A stretch of 64,000 bases of DNA from Deltaproteobacteria bacterium (GTDB lineage Bacteria > Desulfobacterota > Desulfobacteria > Desulfobacterales > SURF-15), in contig JAFDFZ010000008.1 of the NCBI GenBank assembly GCA_019309565.1, forward strand, positions 36,751-100,750, in the 5' to 3' direction. The position numbers were made by a program, and so were the translations under genes. The first letter of the stretch is position 1. Each line of letters starts with the position of its first letter. Positions 27,636 to 36,061 of this stretch are shown here, piece by piece. The notes beneath the pieces were generated by a model. That model ran no database searches, was not told where the DNA came from, and was given only the letters and a program-made list of their open reading frames with translations.

Positions 27636-27860
27636 ATGAAGAAATGGTTATTGCTTGTCGGCACTGTGTTACTTCTTATGGGCTGCGCCACACCTGCTCA
27701 ACGGGCGGATTTTAAAAAGCACGACACGATGTATGCAAGCTGGGAACACTTAAAATTCAGCATTCACGGCTATAAAAATCCGACCTTAAAAGATGCCGAC
27801 AAATCAGATACCGAGGGCTGGTGGGGGGAACCCATAGAGGTACCGTACGGAGTGAAGTAA
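27636..27860 (+). CDS. Small lipoprotein of unknown function
   Basis: A 74-residue product with a classic lipoprotein signal (KKWLLLVGTVLLLMGCATP, Cys about residue 17). After processing it is a ~57-residue polar peptide with paired tryptophans (GWWGEPIEVPYG) at the C terminus. A strong AGGAGGCGG ribosome-binding site supports the start. I recognise no family. It converges on pgk with a hairpin terminator between them. Confidence 0.7.
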   Translation: MKKWLLLVGTVLLLMGCATPAQRADFKKHDTMYASWEHLKFSIHGYKNPTLKDADKSDTEGWWGEPIEVPYGVK

Positions 27861-27875
27861 GTCCATACTTTGATA

Positions 27876-27925
27876 AGGGTCACATCTGTTGAGCCTCTTT
27901 GGCTCCTTGTGACCCTCTGATTTTT
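27876..27925 (+). terminator. Rho-independent terminator after small lipoprotein gene
   Basis: Outer stem AGGGTCACA/TGTGACCCT and inner stem GAGCC/GGCTC are followed by ATTTTT. It lies between convergent genes and could serve both strands. Confidence 0.7.
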
Positions 27926-27987
27926 AACTTACCACAAGAAATTTTTCCGAACGGAATGTGAACATCTGTGGTTCTTTCCCCTGATTT

Positions 27988-29184
27988 TTATTTATCGGTA
28001 AGTGCCGCCACTCCTGGCAGTTCCTTTCCCTCCATAAACTCAAGAGACGCCCCTCCGCCCGTGGATACATGGGATACATAAGCTGCTACACCCGCCTTGT
28101 TGACAGCCAGCGCCGAATCTCCTCCACCGATTACCGTAACGGCACCTGCAGATGTGGCATCCGCCAGCGCTTTTGCAATACGATAAGTTCCTTTGGCTGT
28201 AGCCTCAATCTCAAACACACCCATGGGGCCGTTCCAGAAAATGGTTTTAGCCTCTCTGATGATACTCTCAAACAGTTCTATGGATCGGGGGCCGATATCC
28301 AACCCAAAAGCGCTGGGCGCAATCGCATCGATACTCACTGCTTTTAGTTCGCCTGCCTGTCGATCGGCAAAGTTAAATATCTCAGAGACCATGCAATCAA
28401 CCGGCAGTACAAGCTTGTCACCGCCTTTTTTCAGTAGCTTTTCTGCAAAATCGATTTTATCTTCTTCCAGCAAAGACTTGCCGATTTCTTTTCCGGTGGC
28501 TTTAAAAAAGGTATACGCCATCCCTCCACCTATGATAATTTTATCCACTTTCGGCAGCAGGTTGGAGATCACATCTATTTTACCGGATATCTTTGCCCCG
28601 CCTAATATTGCAACAAACGGCCTTTGAGGATTCTCCAGCGCTTTTCCAAGATACTTAAGCTCTTTGTTCATCAAAAATCCCGCGGCGCACTGTTTAATAA
28701 ACCGGGTGACCCCTACCGTAGAGGCATGGGCTCGATGAGCGGTTCCAAAGGCGTCGTTGACATAAATTTCTCCCAGCCTGGCAAGCCTTTCAGCAAAGTC
28801 CGGGTCGTTGTTGGTTTCTTCTTTGTAAAACCTTAAGTTTTCAAGCAAGAGTACATCCCCATCATTGAGTTTATTTACAGCAGCTTCAACACGAGCCCCG
28901 ATACAGTCTTCAACAAACAATACCTCCTTTCCAAGAAGTTGACCTAAAACCGGAACGCATGGTTTGAGCGACAGCTCCGGGATACGTTTCCCTTTGGGCC
29001 TTCCCAGATGAGACATAATGATAAGCCGCCCCTCCTTATCCAGGATGTATTCCATCGTTGGAAGCGCCGCACGAATCCGATTATCATCGGCTACCTTTCC
29101 ATGTTCGAGTGGAACATTGAAATCCACCCGCATCAGCACCCGCTTGCCTTTCACCTCAATATCCTCAATGCTTAATTTCGCCAT
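27988..29184 (-). CDS. pgk: Phosphoglycerate kinase
   Basis: Glycolytic/gluconeogenic enzyme transferring phosphate between 1,3-bisphosphoglycerate and ADP, 398 residues as usual. Motifs: [16 protein letters not shown] at the N terminus, [58 protein letters not shown] and the C-terminal hinge region [13 protein letters not shown] ... [21 protein letters not shown] precedes the ATG. No gap or tpi gene is adjacent. Confidence 0.97.
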   Translation of the reverse strand: MAKLSIEDIEVKGKRVLMRVDFNVPLEHGKVADDNRIRAALPTMEYILDKEGRLIIMSHLGRPKGKRIPELSLKPCVPVLGQLLGKEVLFVEDCIGARVEAAVNKLNDGDVLLLENLRFYKEETNNDPDFAERLARLGEIYVNDAFGTAHRAHASTVGVTRFIKQCAAGFLMNKELKYLGKALENPQRPFVAILGGAKISGKIDVISNLLPKVDKIIIGGGMAYTFFKATGKEIGKSLLEEDKIDFAEKLLKKGGDKLVLPVDCMVSEIFNFADRQAGELKAVSIDAIAPSAFGLDIGPRSIELFESIIREAKTIFWNGPMGVFEIEATAKGTYRIAKALADATSAGAVTVIGGGDSALAVNKAGVAAYVSHVSTGGGASLEFMEGKELPGVAALTDK

Positions 29185-29260
29185 AAACGGCCTCCTTTTT
29201 TCACCCCTCAGAGTCTATGCTTTCCCCGAAACCAAGCTCGGAAAAAGCGGCCCCTTTAAA

Positions 29261-29322
29261 GGTAAAAGAGTATTTTGCCTTTAAAAATTTCATTCGACGC
29301 TATCGTATAAGAATTTCACAGA
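29261..29322 (+). repeat. Dispersed ~62-bp intergenic repeat, copy A
   Basis: The block GTATTTTGCCTT..AAAAATTTCATTCGACGC.ATC..TATAAG matches the reverse complement of 45609-45674 over roughly 60 bp with few mismatches by eye. It lies 77-138 bp upstream of pgk in the 665-bp gap 29185-29849, which also holds the features at 29381 and 29564. Confidence 0.6.
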
Positions 29323-29380
29323 AATAGGCTGTGAAACTTGAGTATCAGTAACTATCCCGACTAAAAGCGTGTAATTCAAT

Positions 29381-29420
29381 AACGACAACAAACTGTCGAT
29401 GCGATCTTATCAGGCGCCTA
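29381..29420 (+). repeat. Short dispersed repeat with CGACAA/TTGTCG-like hairpin, copy A
   Basis: AACGACAACAAA.TGTCGAT..GAT, then an AGGCGCCT-like block, is shared with 42328-42366. In copy A the hairpin pairs CGACA with TGTCG. Similarity is short and the call is tentative. Confidence 0.35.
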
Positions 29421-29563
29421 TAGGTAAGGGATATCTCAAACGTGGAAAATCTTAAACCCGTTTTAGACTTATTCTAACTCCCTTTTTAGCAATATTGTTA
29501 CCAAAATAAGCATAATGAAGTCAAACCGTAAATACCCCTTGACGCGGTTTAAGTTGTTGCTAT

Positions 29564-29635
29564 AAGAGGCAAGCAGAGCTTAAGGGCTTCACCCTGATTG
29601 AAATGATGGAGTGCTGGGCATACAGAAAGGTTTGA
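29564..29635 (+). pseudogene. Fragment resembling a type IV prepilin N terminus
   Basis: One frame reads KRQAELKGFTLIEMM, then ECWAYRKV and a stop. KGFTLIE is the exact prepilin peptidase cleavage motif (cut after Gly, mature Phe, Glu at +5), and a basic leader precedes it, but the hydrophobic helix that should follow is absent. No in-frame ATG, GTG or TTG start is seen close upstream. I read it as a decayed or deleted pseudopilin gene; chance cannot be fully excluded for so short a match. Confidence 0.4.
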
Positions 29636-29849
29636 TTATATATAACACGAAAAATGGACCGCCTTAAACTATGATCACCCCGTGAGGTTTAACTGCGATT
29701 ATGCGAATAGTATTGTTTATGGAATTTGATGGTTTTTATCCATATCGCTTGTCTTTCCATGGTATGGATTTTGCTTTATAGGAGCTTGATAAGATATGAC
29801 AGCAGGCCCTGAACTTAAGACTATAAGAAGGAAATGACCCGGAGGTGTG

Positions 29850-30392
29850 ATGAAAAGGAAACTTTCAACCTATTGCATCTGTTTTGTTTTGATAACAGTC
29901 ATTGGAAACTGTTCGAAAATAAGAATATGGACAAGCAGCCCTGTGATCCAAATCATCGAGAACGACTATTTTGAGGCAGAGTTAGAACCCGCACTCAAAA
30001 TGGATGAAAAATTCTTTGACGCCTTCCGGCTGGTGGTAAGGAACAAATCCGATAGAAATCTTGTCATCGATTGGGTCAAAACCCGTTACATATATGAAGG
30101 TAAGATCACCGGGGGATTTGCTTTCAAGGGGCTTGCTGCCGATAACATAAATCGTCCCCCCGCCGTCACCGTTTCTGCGGGCGAAACCTTTGAAAGGATG
30201 ATCTGGCCTGTAAAATTGATTGGCTTTGAAAGATTGCGCAGCTCCAATGTGAAGGCTGGCGAGTCGGGTCTTAACCTAGGTCTTCTTCCGGCCGGAGAAA
30301 ACGGGATTCTCCTGGTAGTGTCGGTAGATGATAAAGAAATTCGTGAGAAAATAATGCTGAATATTGAAGTTACGGAAATTAGCAAATATTGA
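29850..30392 (+). CDS. Uncharacterised exported protein
   Basis: A 180-residue product from ATG 29850 (the track's GTG at 29847 is too close to GGAGG). The N terminus (KRKLSTYCICFVLITVIGNCSK) is a signal peptide, possibly with a weak lipobox around IGNC. The mature part looks like an all-beta domain: YFEAELEPAL, FDAFRLVVRNKSDRNLVIDW and NGILLVVSVDDKEIREKIMLNIEV. No family is recognised. It precedes mlaA by 74 bp and may share a transcript. Confidence 0.65.
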   Translation: MKRKLSTYCICFVLITVIGNCSKIRIWTSSPVIQIIENDYFEAELEPALKMDEKFFDAFRLVVRNKSDRNLVIDWVKTRYIYEGKITGGFAFKGLAADNINRPPAVTVSAGETFERMIWPVKLIGFERLRSSNVKAGESGLNLGLLPAGENGILLVVSVDDKEIREKIMLNIEVTEISKY

Positions 30393-30466
30393 TCTTCGAT
30401 ACTTCCTTATTATATGCAATAAACAGAAGATGAACAAAACCAAACACAAAAAGGAGCTGGCATATC

Positions 30467-31294
30467 GTGCAACGCATCATCTCTGTGGTCGTCTTTTTTT
30501 CTATTATCGCCATCATTGGTTTACCCTCAAGGCCCAAGGCTTCTTCGATGATGACCTCCCAAAACCAAATAGAAGATAAATTATATACCTTAAAATGGAT
30601 GATCGCTCAAAATCAAAAGCAAGAGATGGTTCCATTAAAAGAAAAAGAAGAGGAGGATTTTTTCGATCAAGAGGAAGAAGAAGAGCTTTTTATGGTGCCG
30701 GATCCGATCGAAGGCTGGAACAGGATGATGTATCATTTCAACGACAAACTCTACTTCTGGATTCTAAAACCTATTGCAGTGGGGTACCGAAACCTGGTTC
30801 CGGCAGTAGCCAGAACAGGCATTAAGAATTTTCTCTATAACGCCACTGCCCCCGTTCGGTTTGTCAACTGCCTGCTTCAGGGAAAATGGAAGAAGGCTGA
30901 AGCTGAATTAAGCAGATTCATGATCTGCACGTCATTCGGCATACTGGGGTTTGGAAATCCTGTGAAGAATTACCCGGAACTCAACCCCGGTGCCGAAGAT
31001 CTGGGTCAGACTTTTGCCTCATGGGGAATCAAGGGCGGCATTTACATTGTTTGGCCTTTTTTTGGACCTTCCACTATTCGCGACTCTGTGGGCAGCGCCG
31101 GTGACCTTTTCTTGGATCCAACTTTCTTAATTAATCGGCTTGACGTCAGCATTGCGATCTGGTCTGTTGAGCTTGTAAACAACACCTCCTTTCGAATCGG
31201 AGACTACGAAGCAATCAAGGAAGCATCCTTTGATCCCTATGTAGCCATCAGAGACGCGTATTTGCAGAATCGAAAAAAGAAAATTGAACAGTAG
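30467..31294 (+). CDS. mlaA: MlaA (VacJ) family phospholipid-transport protein
   Basis: Outer-membrane component of the Mla pathway that removes misplaced phospholipids from the outer leaflet. Start is GTG 30467, preceded by AAGGAG at long spacing; 275 residues. A signal peptide (QRIISVVVFFSIIAIIGL) lacks an evident lipobox cysteine, unlike E. coli MlaA. An unusual acidic stretch (EEEDFFDQEEEEELF) precedes the MlaA domain: DPIEGWNRMMYHFNDKLYFWILKP, NFLYNATAPVRFVNCLLQGK, GNPVKNYPELNPGAEDLGQTFASWGI and FFGPSTIRDSVGSAGDLFLDP. The mlaC-like gene is 0.8 kb downstream. Confidence 0.9.
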   Translation: MQRIISVVVFFSIIAIIGLPSRPKASSMMTSQNQIEDKLYTLKWMIAQNQKQEMVPLKEKEEEDFFDQEEEEELFMVPDPIEGWNRMMYHFNDKLYFWILKPIAVGYRNLVPAVARTGIKNFLYNATAPVRFVNCLLQGKWKKAEAELSRFMICTSFGILGFGNPVKNYPELNPGAEDLGQTFASWGIKGGIYIVWPFFGPSTIRDSVGSAGDLFLDPTFLINRLDVSIAIWSVELVNNTSFRIGDYEAIKEASFDPYVAIRDAYLQNRKKKIEQ

Positions 31295-31460
31295 CCGGGG
31301 TGCGGGATTTTTTCAAACATTTTTCCGATTTCACGGCAATTTTCGGTAAATTTCCTGTTGAAGCAGGGTGATCGGATTTTCAAATGACTAAATTCATGCA
31401 AGTTGTGAAAGGTGTGGTCATGAAGATCGGAAATGAAGAAGCTGTCTGCAAAATGATAAA

Positions 31461-31886
31461 CTAGCCCTGCTCTTCCAGCAGTTTTCTTAGAATCGTCAAT
31501 ATGGGCGGCTTCAGCGTACGCCATTTGGGTTTCAAGGCTTTATCACCATACCATGAGAACTCCACCGCATCGAATCTTTCCGGGATGGTGTTTTCACCTT
31601 TCTCTCCGTAAATTACAGCCGGATAGTATTCCACAAAAAACATGCGACTTGGATCGATGTTGAAAGTCTTTGTCACCGTGGTGGCTATATGCCCGGAGCA
31701 ACTCCGCACCGACAAAGGGCTGTCAGGAACATCGGTTACGATAACTACAATTGGCCTTAAATGCTTAATCCCTTTATGTTCGCCCTGCTTGAGATCGAAA
31801 ATTCTCAGCCGGCATTTGCCGCTGCAAAGCCGCAACTTGCCCCCCCATCCTTCCCATGAAAAAATATCATCAAAAACCAGAACCAC
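31461..31886 (-). CDS. Uncharacterised conserved-looking protein
   Basis: A 141-residue ORF on the opposite strand between mlaA and mlaC. The track's GTG (31895) overlaps the AGGAGG ribosome-binding site, so GTG 31886 at 8-nt spacing is preferred. The sequence has a beta-strand-rich start (VVLVFDDIFSWEGWGGKLRLC), a conserved-looking middle (LRPIVVIVTDVPDSPLSVRSCSGHIATTV) and a basic C-terminal helix. Cys and His residues near the N terminus and middle could bind metal. No family recognised. Confidence 0.55.
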   Translation of the reverse strand: MVLVFDDIFSWEGWGGKLRLCSGKCRLRIFDLKQGEHKGIKHLRPIVVIVTDVPDSPLSVRSCSGHIATTVTKTFNIDPSRMFFVEYYPAVIYGEKGENTIPERFDAVEFSWYGDKALKPKWRTLKPPILTILRKLLEEQG

Positions 31887-32126
31887 AACTTCCACCTCCT
31901 AGACTTTGGCCGCAGGATACAACAAACGATGAAACACTTGCGGCCGGTAATTCTCTTAAAATGTGATGAAACCAAATTGGTATTATATCTTACAATTAGT
32001 TGTCTCTGTGAGCAATATCGATCAGATTCAACAATTGATCCTTGACAAAAAGACCCTGTTTTTCTATAGGTAAACAAAGAAAATTTCCTGTCCATGAAAG
32101 GTTTTCCAAAGAAAGGAAATAATCCC

Positions 32127-32864
32127 ATGAGATGGATTCAAGTTGTTTGCTGGTTGCTGCTTTTGGGAAGCCCTGTGTTGACGTACGGTACGCAACCTGT
32201 GGATGCGCTTAAAGCACCCATCGATGAGGTCATTCGTATCCTGAAAGATCCTCAGTATAACGATGCGGCCAAGAAATCCGTTCAGAGAGAAAAAATTTGG
32301 AACATCATACAGGGCATTTTCGATTTCAAAGAAATTTCCATGCGAACACTGGCAGGAAACTGGAAAAAGTTATCGCCGGAACAACAAAAGGAATTTATAA
32401 ATGTCTTTTCACGATTTCTGGGTAATATCTACCTCGACAGAATCCAGAGCGGCTATAGCGATGAAAAGATAGTTTATGAAAGCCAGGAAATGCTTTCAGA
32501 AACGAAGGCAGTGGTGAAAACCAAGATCGTCCGAGATAACAACATGGAAATCCCCGTGGATTATCGAATGCGCAAGCGCGGAAACACGTGGAAAATATAC
32601 GACGTTCGAATCGAAGGGGTAAGCCTGGTAAAAAATTACAGAACCCAGTTCAAGCAGATTTTAATGAAAGAAACCCCCGATCAACTCATTGAACGAATCA
32701 AAAGAAAGGTTGAGGAGCAAAAACGAAAAACCGTTTCAGAAACCCCGCTCAGTCCTGAAGGTGTTGTCGCCAGAAGCAGATACGCCTGGCAGCATTTTAC
32801 TCAAGGATATTTTCTGCTTCTCTTATCGGATATCGGTCATCTGAGATCCTACTTGAACCACTAG
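32127..32864 (+). CDS. mlaC: MlaC/Ttg2D-family periplasmic phospholipid-binding protein
   Basis: Periplasmic shuttle of the Mla phospholipid-transport system. ATG 32127 after AAAGGAAA is preferred over the track start 32094, giving 245 residues. A signal peptide (RWIQVVCWLLLLGSPVLTYG) precedes the MlaC domain: APIDEVIRILKDPQYN, IWNIIQGIFDFKEISMRTLAGNWKKLSPEQQKEFINVFSRFL, and YRMRKRGNTWKIYDVRIEGVSLVKNYRTQF, the strongly conserved C-terminal segment. A ~50-residue basic C-terminal extension is extra. No mlaDEF genes lie in the window. Confidence 0.9.
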   Translation: MRWIQVVCWLLLLGSPVLTYGTQPVDALKAPIDEVIRILKDPQYNDAAKKSVQREKIWNIIQGIFDFKEISMRTLAGNWKKLSPEQQKEFINVFSRFLGNIYLDRIQSGYSDEKIVYESQEMLSETKAVVKTKIVRDNNMEIPVDYRMRKRGNTWKIYDVRIEGVSLVKNYRTQFKQILMKETPDQLIERIKRKVEEQKRKTVSETPLSPEGVVARSRYAWQHFTQGYFLLLLSDIGHLRSYLNH

Positions 32865-32872
32865 TCAGTAAA

Positions 32873-32982
32873 CCCCGTTAGAGAACGATGTTCTCTAACG
32901 ACTATAGATGGTGACATTAAACCACCATCTATAAGGAATTATCTATACAACCGACAGGAGTGGGTGGCTTTCTCTAACGGGG
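32873..32982. repeat. CCCCG-type palindromic repeat, copy 3 (110 bp, nested hairpins)
   Basis: Same length and terminal repeats as 27282-27391, with TAAA on both sides (32869-32872, 32983-32986). Three differences by eye. Two fall in stems and weaken them (GGTGA against CCACC; CCGAC against GTGGG), so this copy is the less intact one. It fills the space between the convergent mlaC and XRE-cupin genes and may double as a terminator. Confidence 0.8.
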
Positions 32983-32994
32983 TAAAACGATGCG

Positions 32995-33633
32995 CTACCC
33001 TTCATAGAGCACCGCCAGAATCGTTGCCTTGCTGCTTTTCGCTGTAATCAAATGCGGTGTCGCAGATAAGTAATACGCACTATCACCCGGATTTAGATGG
33101 AAAATCTCCTCTCCTATTTTTAACATCGCCACCCCATTCAGAACATAGATAAACTCCTCTCCTTCGTGAATAGAACTCTCTTCTTCAGGGGCTTCCTCCA
33201 GTTGAACGATTAAAGCCTCCATATGGCGGCCCTTTACCTCCGGAGCCAGGCTTTTGTATGTGTATATCGGCTTCTGGCCTTTGCCGGATGTGGAGCGGGA
33301 GACAGTTTTCTGCTCTCCCTTGCGGGTAATCGAATAGAGTTTTTCGCCGATGCCCGAAACCAGACGGCTTAAAGCGCTGTCTAATGCTTTCGATAGTTTT
33401 ATGAGCGTGCCGAGCTGGGGTTGAATCTCATTGTTTTCGATCCTGGACAGAAATTCCACTTCAAACCCGGTCAGCTTTGAAAGCGTTTCCAGCGATATTC
33501 CTTTCTCCTCTCTTAAGCCGCGGACTCTGTGTCCGATATCCTCCGGACTGATTTCCTTTTCTACTTTGATGGCGCCGGTGAGATCTTCGAAAAAATCGAC
33601 GTTGATATGGGGAACAGTTTCTTTCTTTTCCAT
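32995..33633 (-). CDS. XRE-family regulator with C-terminal cupin domain (1)
   Basis: Transcription factor with an N-terminal helix-turn-helix (VRGLREEKGISLETLSKLTGFEVEFLSRIENN, residues ~35-90) and a C-terminal cupin sensor (IHEGEEFIYVLNGVAMLKIG ... LNPGDSAYYLSATPH). ATG 33633 after GAGGAG is taken as start (212 residues). It has an unusual ~30-residue N-terminal lead before the helix-turn-helix. The adjacent same-strand genes encode acyl-CoA enzymes, so it probably regulates them. The ligand is unknown. A second member of the same architecture is at 43264. Confidence 0.85.
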   Translation of the reverse strand: MEKKETVPHINVDFFEDLTGAIKVEKEISPEDIGHRVRGLREEKGISLETLSKLTGFEVEFLSRIENNEIQPQLGTLIKLSKALDSALSRLVSGIGEKLYSITRKGEQKTVSRSTSGKGQKPIYTYKSLAPEVKGRHMEALIVQLEEAPEEESSIHEGEEFIYVLNGVAMLKIGEEIFHLNPGDSAYYLSATPHLITAKSSKATILAVLYEG

Positions 33634-33702
33634 CATGCACTCCTCATTGCCCCCTTTTAACATTTAACTGAAGGATCGGGGGATTTTGTTTAACCCATCT
33701 GC

Positions 33703-33771
33703 CCACGAATCATTACCCCAGCTACTGGAATCGGGATGCAAATCCATGGCAAGGGCTTTTAAAGATAGACC
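33703..33771 (+). repeat. Dispersed ~65-bp intergenic repeat, copy B
   Basis: Shares the ordered blocks CGAATCA/TGAATCA, GGGATGCAAA, CATGG, AAGGGCT and TAAAGA with 17216-17283. Located between two minus-strand genes (HMGL-like stop and XRE start). Confidence 0.5.
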
Positions 33772-33795
33772 AAGTCACCCTTTGGCTTTGAAAGG

Positions 33796-34815
33796 TCATG
33801 CCCGTCCGGTCATTTCCTTTGGAATTCTTCCGGTATGGACAGCTTCCGAACGCAGCCGCCGTCCGATGATTCTCTCTACCATTTTCCCGATTTCAAGGAT
33901 CTTGTCAACATCCACTCCCGTATCGATTCCCATCTCATCCATCATCACCACCATATCTTCGGTTGAAACCAGACCGGTTATGGTGGGATCGGCGTAATAA
34001 TATTCACCGGTTCCGGCCACAGGCACACCGTCCACAAAATTTGCAGGCTGCCCGCCGGTTCCTCCCATGGCGGATTCAAAATGCGTAATCCCTGCCTGTA
34101 ACGCTGCCAGCACGTTTGCAAGCCCCCATCCACGGGTGACGTGAAAATGAGCTACATGCTTGGAAGGATCCGGCATGGCATCCAGGATCATGGAGAAATA
34201 CTCATAGACGCGGTTTGGCGGAGCTGAGCCGTCATGGTCGGCGTGTTCGATATCGTCGGCGCCGATATCCAACCACCTTTGAGTAAATTCCACGGCCTTT
34301 TTCAATTCTGTTGGGCCCTCTATTGGGCAGCCCCAGATGGTGCTGACCGTTCCGCATACTTTCATCCCTGCATCATGAGCCTTGGGGATGTAAGCTTCGC
34401 ACATCTTCCAGTATTCTGCCAGCGTCAGTCCCGAATTCTTCTTATGATGTGATTCACTGGTGGAAACCATAAACAGGATGCGATCAGGGCCATAGCCTTC
34501 TTTTCGTGCTTGAACCGCACGATCCGCTGCCCTTTCTCTTATGGTAACTGCGGTAAGCTCGATGTCGCTGAGCAGATGACCCACTTTTTTGCTTTTATGA
34601 AGCAACTGCATCAGTTCATCTGCATCTTTAAATTGAGGCATGCCCTTTGGATTGCCGAAGTTGGTCACCTCAATTCGCTTAAAGCCCGCAAGGATCAATT
34701 GTTCGGAGACCCAGAGCTTCGCACCTGTGGGTATAAACTTCTCTTCATGCTGAAAACCGTCCCTTACAGTGATATCACCAAGAACAACCTTTTTCGGATA
34801 GGTTAGTTGTGCCAT
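33796..34815 (-). CDS. HMG-CoA lyase-like / pyruvate carboxyltransferase-family enzyme
   Basis: TIM-barrel protein of the DRE-TIM (HMGL-like) metallolyase superfamily. ATG 34815 (MAQLTYPKKVVLGDITVRDG) after AGGAG is preferred over the track start, giving 339 residues. Motifs: DITVRDGFQHEE with the catalytic Arg-Asp, DDIEHADHDGSAPP, a metal-binding HFHVTRGWGLANVLAALQAG, and MGGTGGQPANF in place of the usual lyase GCPYAPGA-type loop. The variation around HxH and the Cys loop means the substrate may not be HMG-CoA. It is in a run with an enoyl-CoA hydratase and acyl-CoA dehydrogenase. Confidence 0.8.
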   Translation of the reverse strand: MAQLTYPKKVVLGDITVRDGFQHEEKFIPTGAKLWVSEQLILAGFKRIEVTNFGNPKGMPQFKDADELMQLLHKSKKVGHLLSDIELTAVTIRERAADRAVQARKEGYGPDRILFMVSTSESHHKKNSGLTLAEYWKMCEAYIPKAHDAGMKVCGTVSTIWGCPIEGPTELKKAVEFTQRWLDIGADDIEHADHDGSAPPNRVYEYFSMILDAMPDPSKHVAHFHVTRGWGLANVLAALQAGITHFESAMGGTGGQPANFVDGVPVAGTGEYYYADPTITGLVSTEDMVVMMDEMGIDTGVDVDKILEIGKMVERIIGRRLRSEAVHTGRIPKEMTGRA

Positions 34816-34867
34816 GGCGTTTCTCCTCATATAGCAATCCGCTACCCGCCTCAAGCCGGGAGCTTTA

Positions 34868-34950
34868 GGGACCAAGAGGTCAAGGGTAACAGATCAGTAT
34901 CCACAGGACCCTTGTCCCCTTGAATCCTTGAACACTCGAACCCTGTATCG
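34868..34950. repeat. Inverted repeat built of degenerate words (locus 3)
   Basis: Left words such as GGACCAAGAGGTCAAGGG face right words CCCTTGTCCCCTTGAATCC and CTTGAACACTCGAACCCTG; complementarity is imperfect because the arms are themselves iterated variants. Part of the 340-bp gap 34816-35155, which also holds the CCCCG-type repeat at 34980. Confidence 0.5.
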
Positions 34951-34979
34951 AAGAAATCAAACTTAAACCTTCGTCCAAA

Positions 34980-35079
34980 CCCCGTTGTTGAATAACAACT
35001 TTGGTCTGTAGCCTGAAATGACGATAAGTTCATACCAAAAAATAACAAATTTGCATTATTGTTTTAAACAACTACGGGG
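34980..35079. repeat. CCCCG-type palindromic repeat, copy 4 (100 bp)
   Basis: Ends CCCCGTTGTTG and CAACTACGGGG match copy 1 exactly. The complementarity extends as TTGAATAACAA against TTGTTTTAAACAA. Interior differs from other copies. Flanks are CAAA (34976-34979) and TAAA (35080-35083). Confidence 0.7.
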
Positions 35080-35155
35080 TAAAGGGCTCTTCTCCCATTC
35101 CTTGATGGGAACAATAATAAATGCCGATCACCACCACATCAATCCTGCTGATCCC

Positions 35156-35938
35156 CTATTTTCCTTTATATACCGGCTTTCGCTTCTCCCGAAACGCCGC
35201 AAGCCCTTCGAGCCTGTCTTCGGTAGGGATGGTGACCCGGTAAGCGTTGGATTCTATGCCAAGTCCCGTGTGAATATCTGTTTCCATACCGAAATTGATG
35301 GCAAACTTGGCCTGTTCGATGGCAATGGGGCCTGCCTCGCAAATCATGGCCGCCATCTTCTTACATTCGTCCATGAGCACTTCCTGTTCACATATTTGGT
35401 TTACAAGGCCGATTTGCAGCGCTTCCTCGGCCCCCACACGTCGTCCGGTGAAGATGAGTTCTTTGGCTTTTCCACGTCCGATAAGCCGCGGCAATCGCTG
35501 TGTGCCGCCGCCTCCCGGTATGATCGCCAATCTTGTTTCCGTAAGCCCCATGCTTGAATTCATCGACGCGATCCGAAGATCGCTGGCAAGGGCAAGCTCG
35601 GTGCCCCCCCCAAGTGCGATCCCGTTGATGGCTGCAATTACCGGTTTATTTAATGTCTCAATGGCAGTGAAAAGGTTGCCAATGGTATAGATAAATTCTT
35701 TTACCTGGATATCGGAAAGCGTCTGGCGCTCTTTCAGATCAGCTCCTGCGCTAAACGCCTTTTCTCCGGCCCCCGTAATAATTACAACCCGTATCTCCGT
35801 GCTAAAACGAATGGATTCAATCTTATTTTTAAGAGCATGGAGCAATTCAAAATTAAAGGCATTCATGACCTCAGGACGGTTTAGCGTCAGAATACACACG
35901 CTGTCCTGTTCCTCGGTCAGAAGGACATCTTCACTCAT
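35156..35938 (-). CDS. Enoyl-CoA hydratase/isomerase family protein
   Basis: Crotonase-fold enzyme of 260 residues, hydrating trans-2-enoyl-CoA. Conserved segments: LNRPEVMNAFNFELLHAL, VVIITGAGEKAFSAGADLKE (oxyanion hole), AINGIALGGGTELALASDLRIAS, and the catalytic-glutamate region MGLTETRLAIIPGGGGTQRLPRLIG containing both acidic positions typical of active hydratases. The C terminus ends in FREKRKPVYKGK, the usual crotonase ending. GGGGGAAAG precedes the ATG. It lies 124 bp downstream of the acyl-CoA dehydrogenase on the same strand. Confidence 0.92.
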   Translation of the reverse strand: MSEDVLLTEEQDSVCILTLNRPEVMNAFNFELLHALKNKIESIRFSTEIRVVIITGAGEKAFSAGADLKERQTLSDIQVKEFIYTIGNLFTAIETLNKPVIAAINGIALGGGTELALASDLRIASMNSSMGLTETRLAIIPGGGGTQRLPRLIGRGKAKELIFTGRRVGAEEALQIGLVNQICEQEVLMDECKKMAAMICEAGPIAIEQAKFAINFGMETDIHTGLGIESNAYRVTIPTEDRLEGLAAFREKRKPVYKGK

Positions 35939-36061
35939 GGCTTTCCCCCGTTTTCCTTTGTAAAGCGGTTTTAACAGTATGAAAAAGAACCGGCACCCCG
36001 ATGGTTAATGGATTTGAAACACCCCTATCCATCAGGTAAGAACCTTAAGAGCTTTGGTTTA

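Noticed and set aside
27282-32982. CRISPR array or tandem repeat
   Set aside because: The copies are solitary and kilobases apart with no regular spacing; no cas genes or repeat-spacer pattern anywhere in the window.
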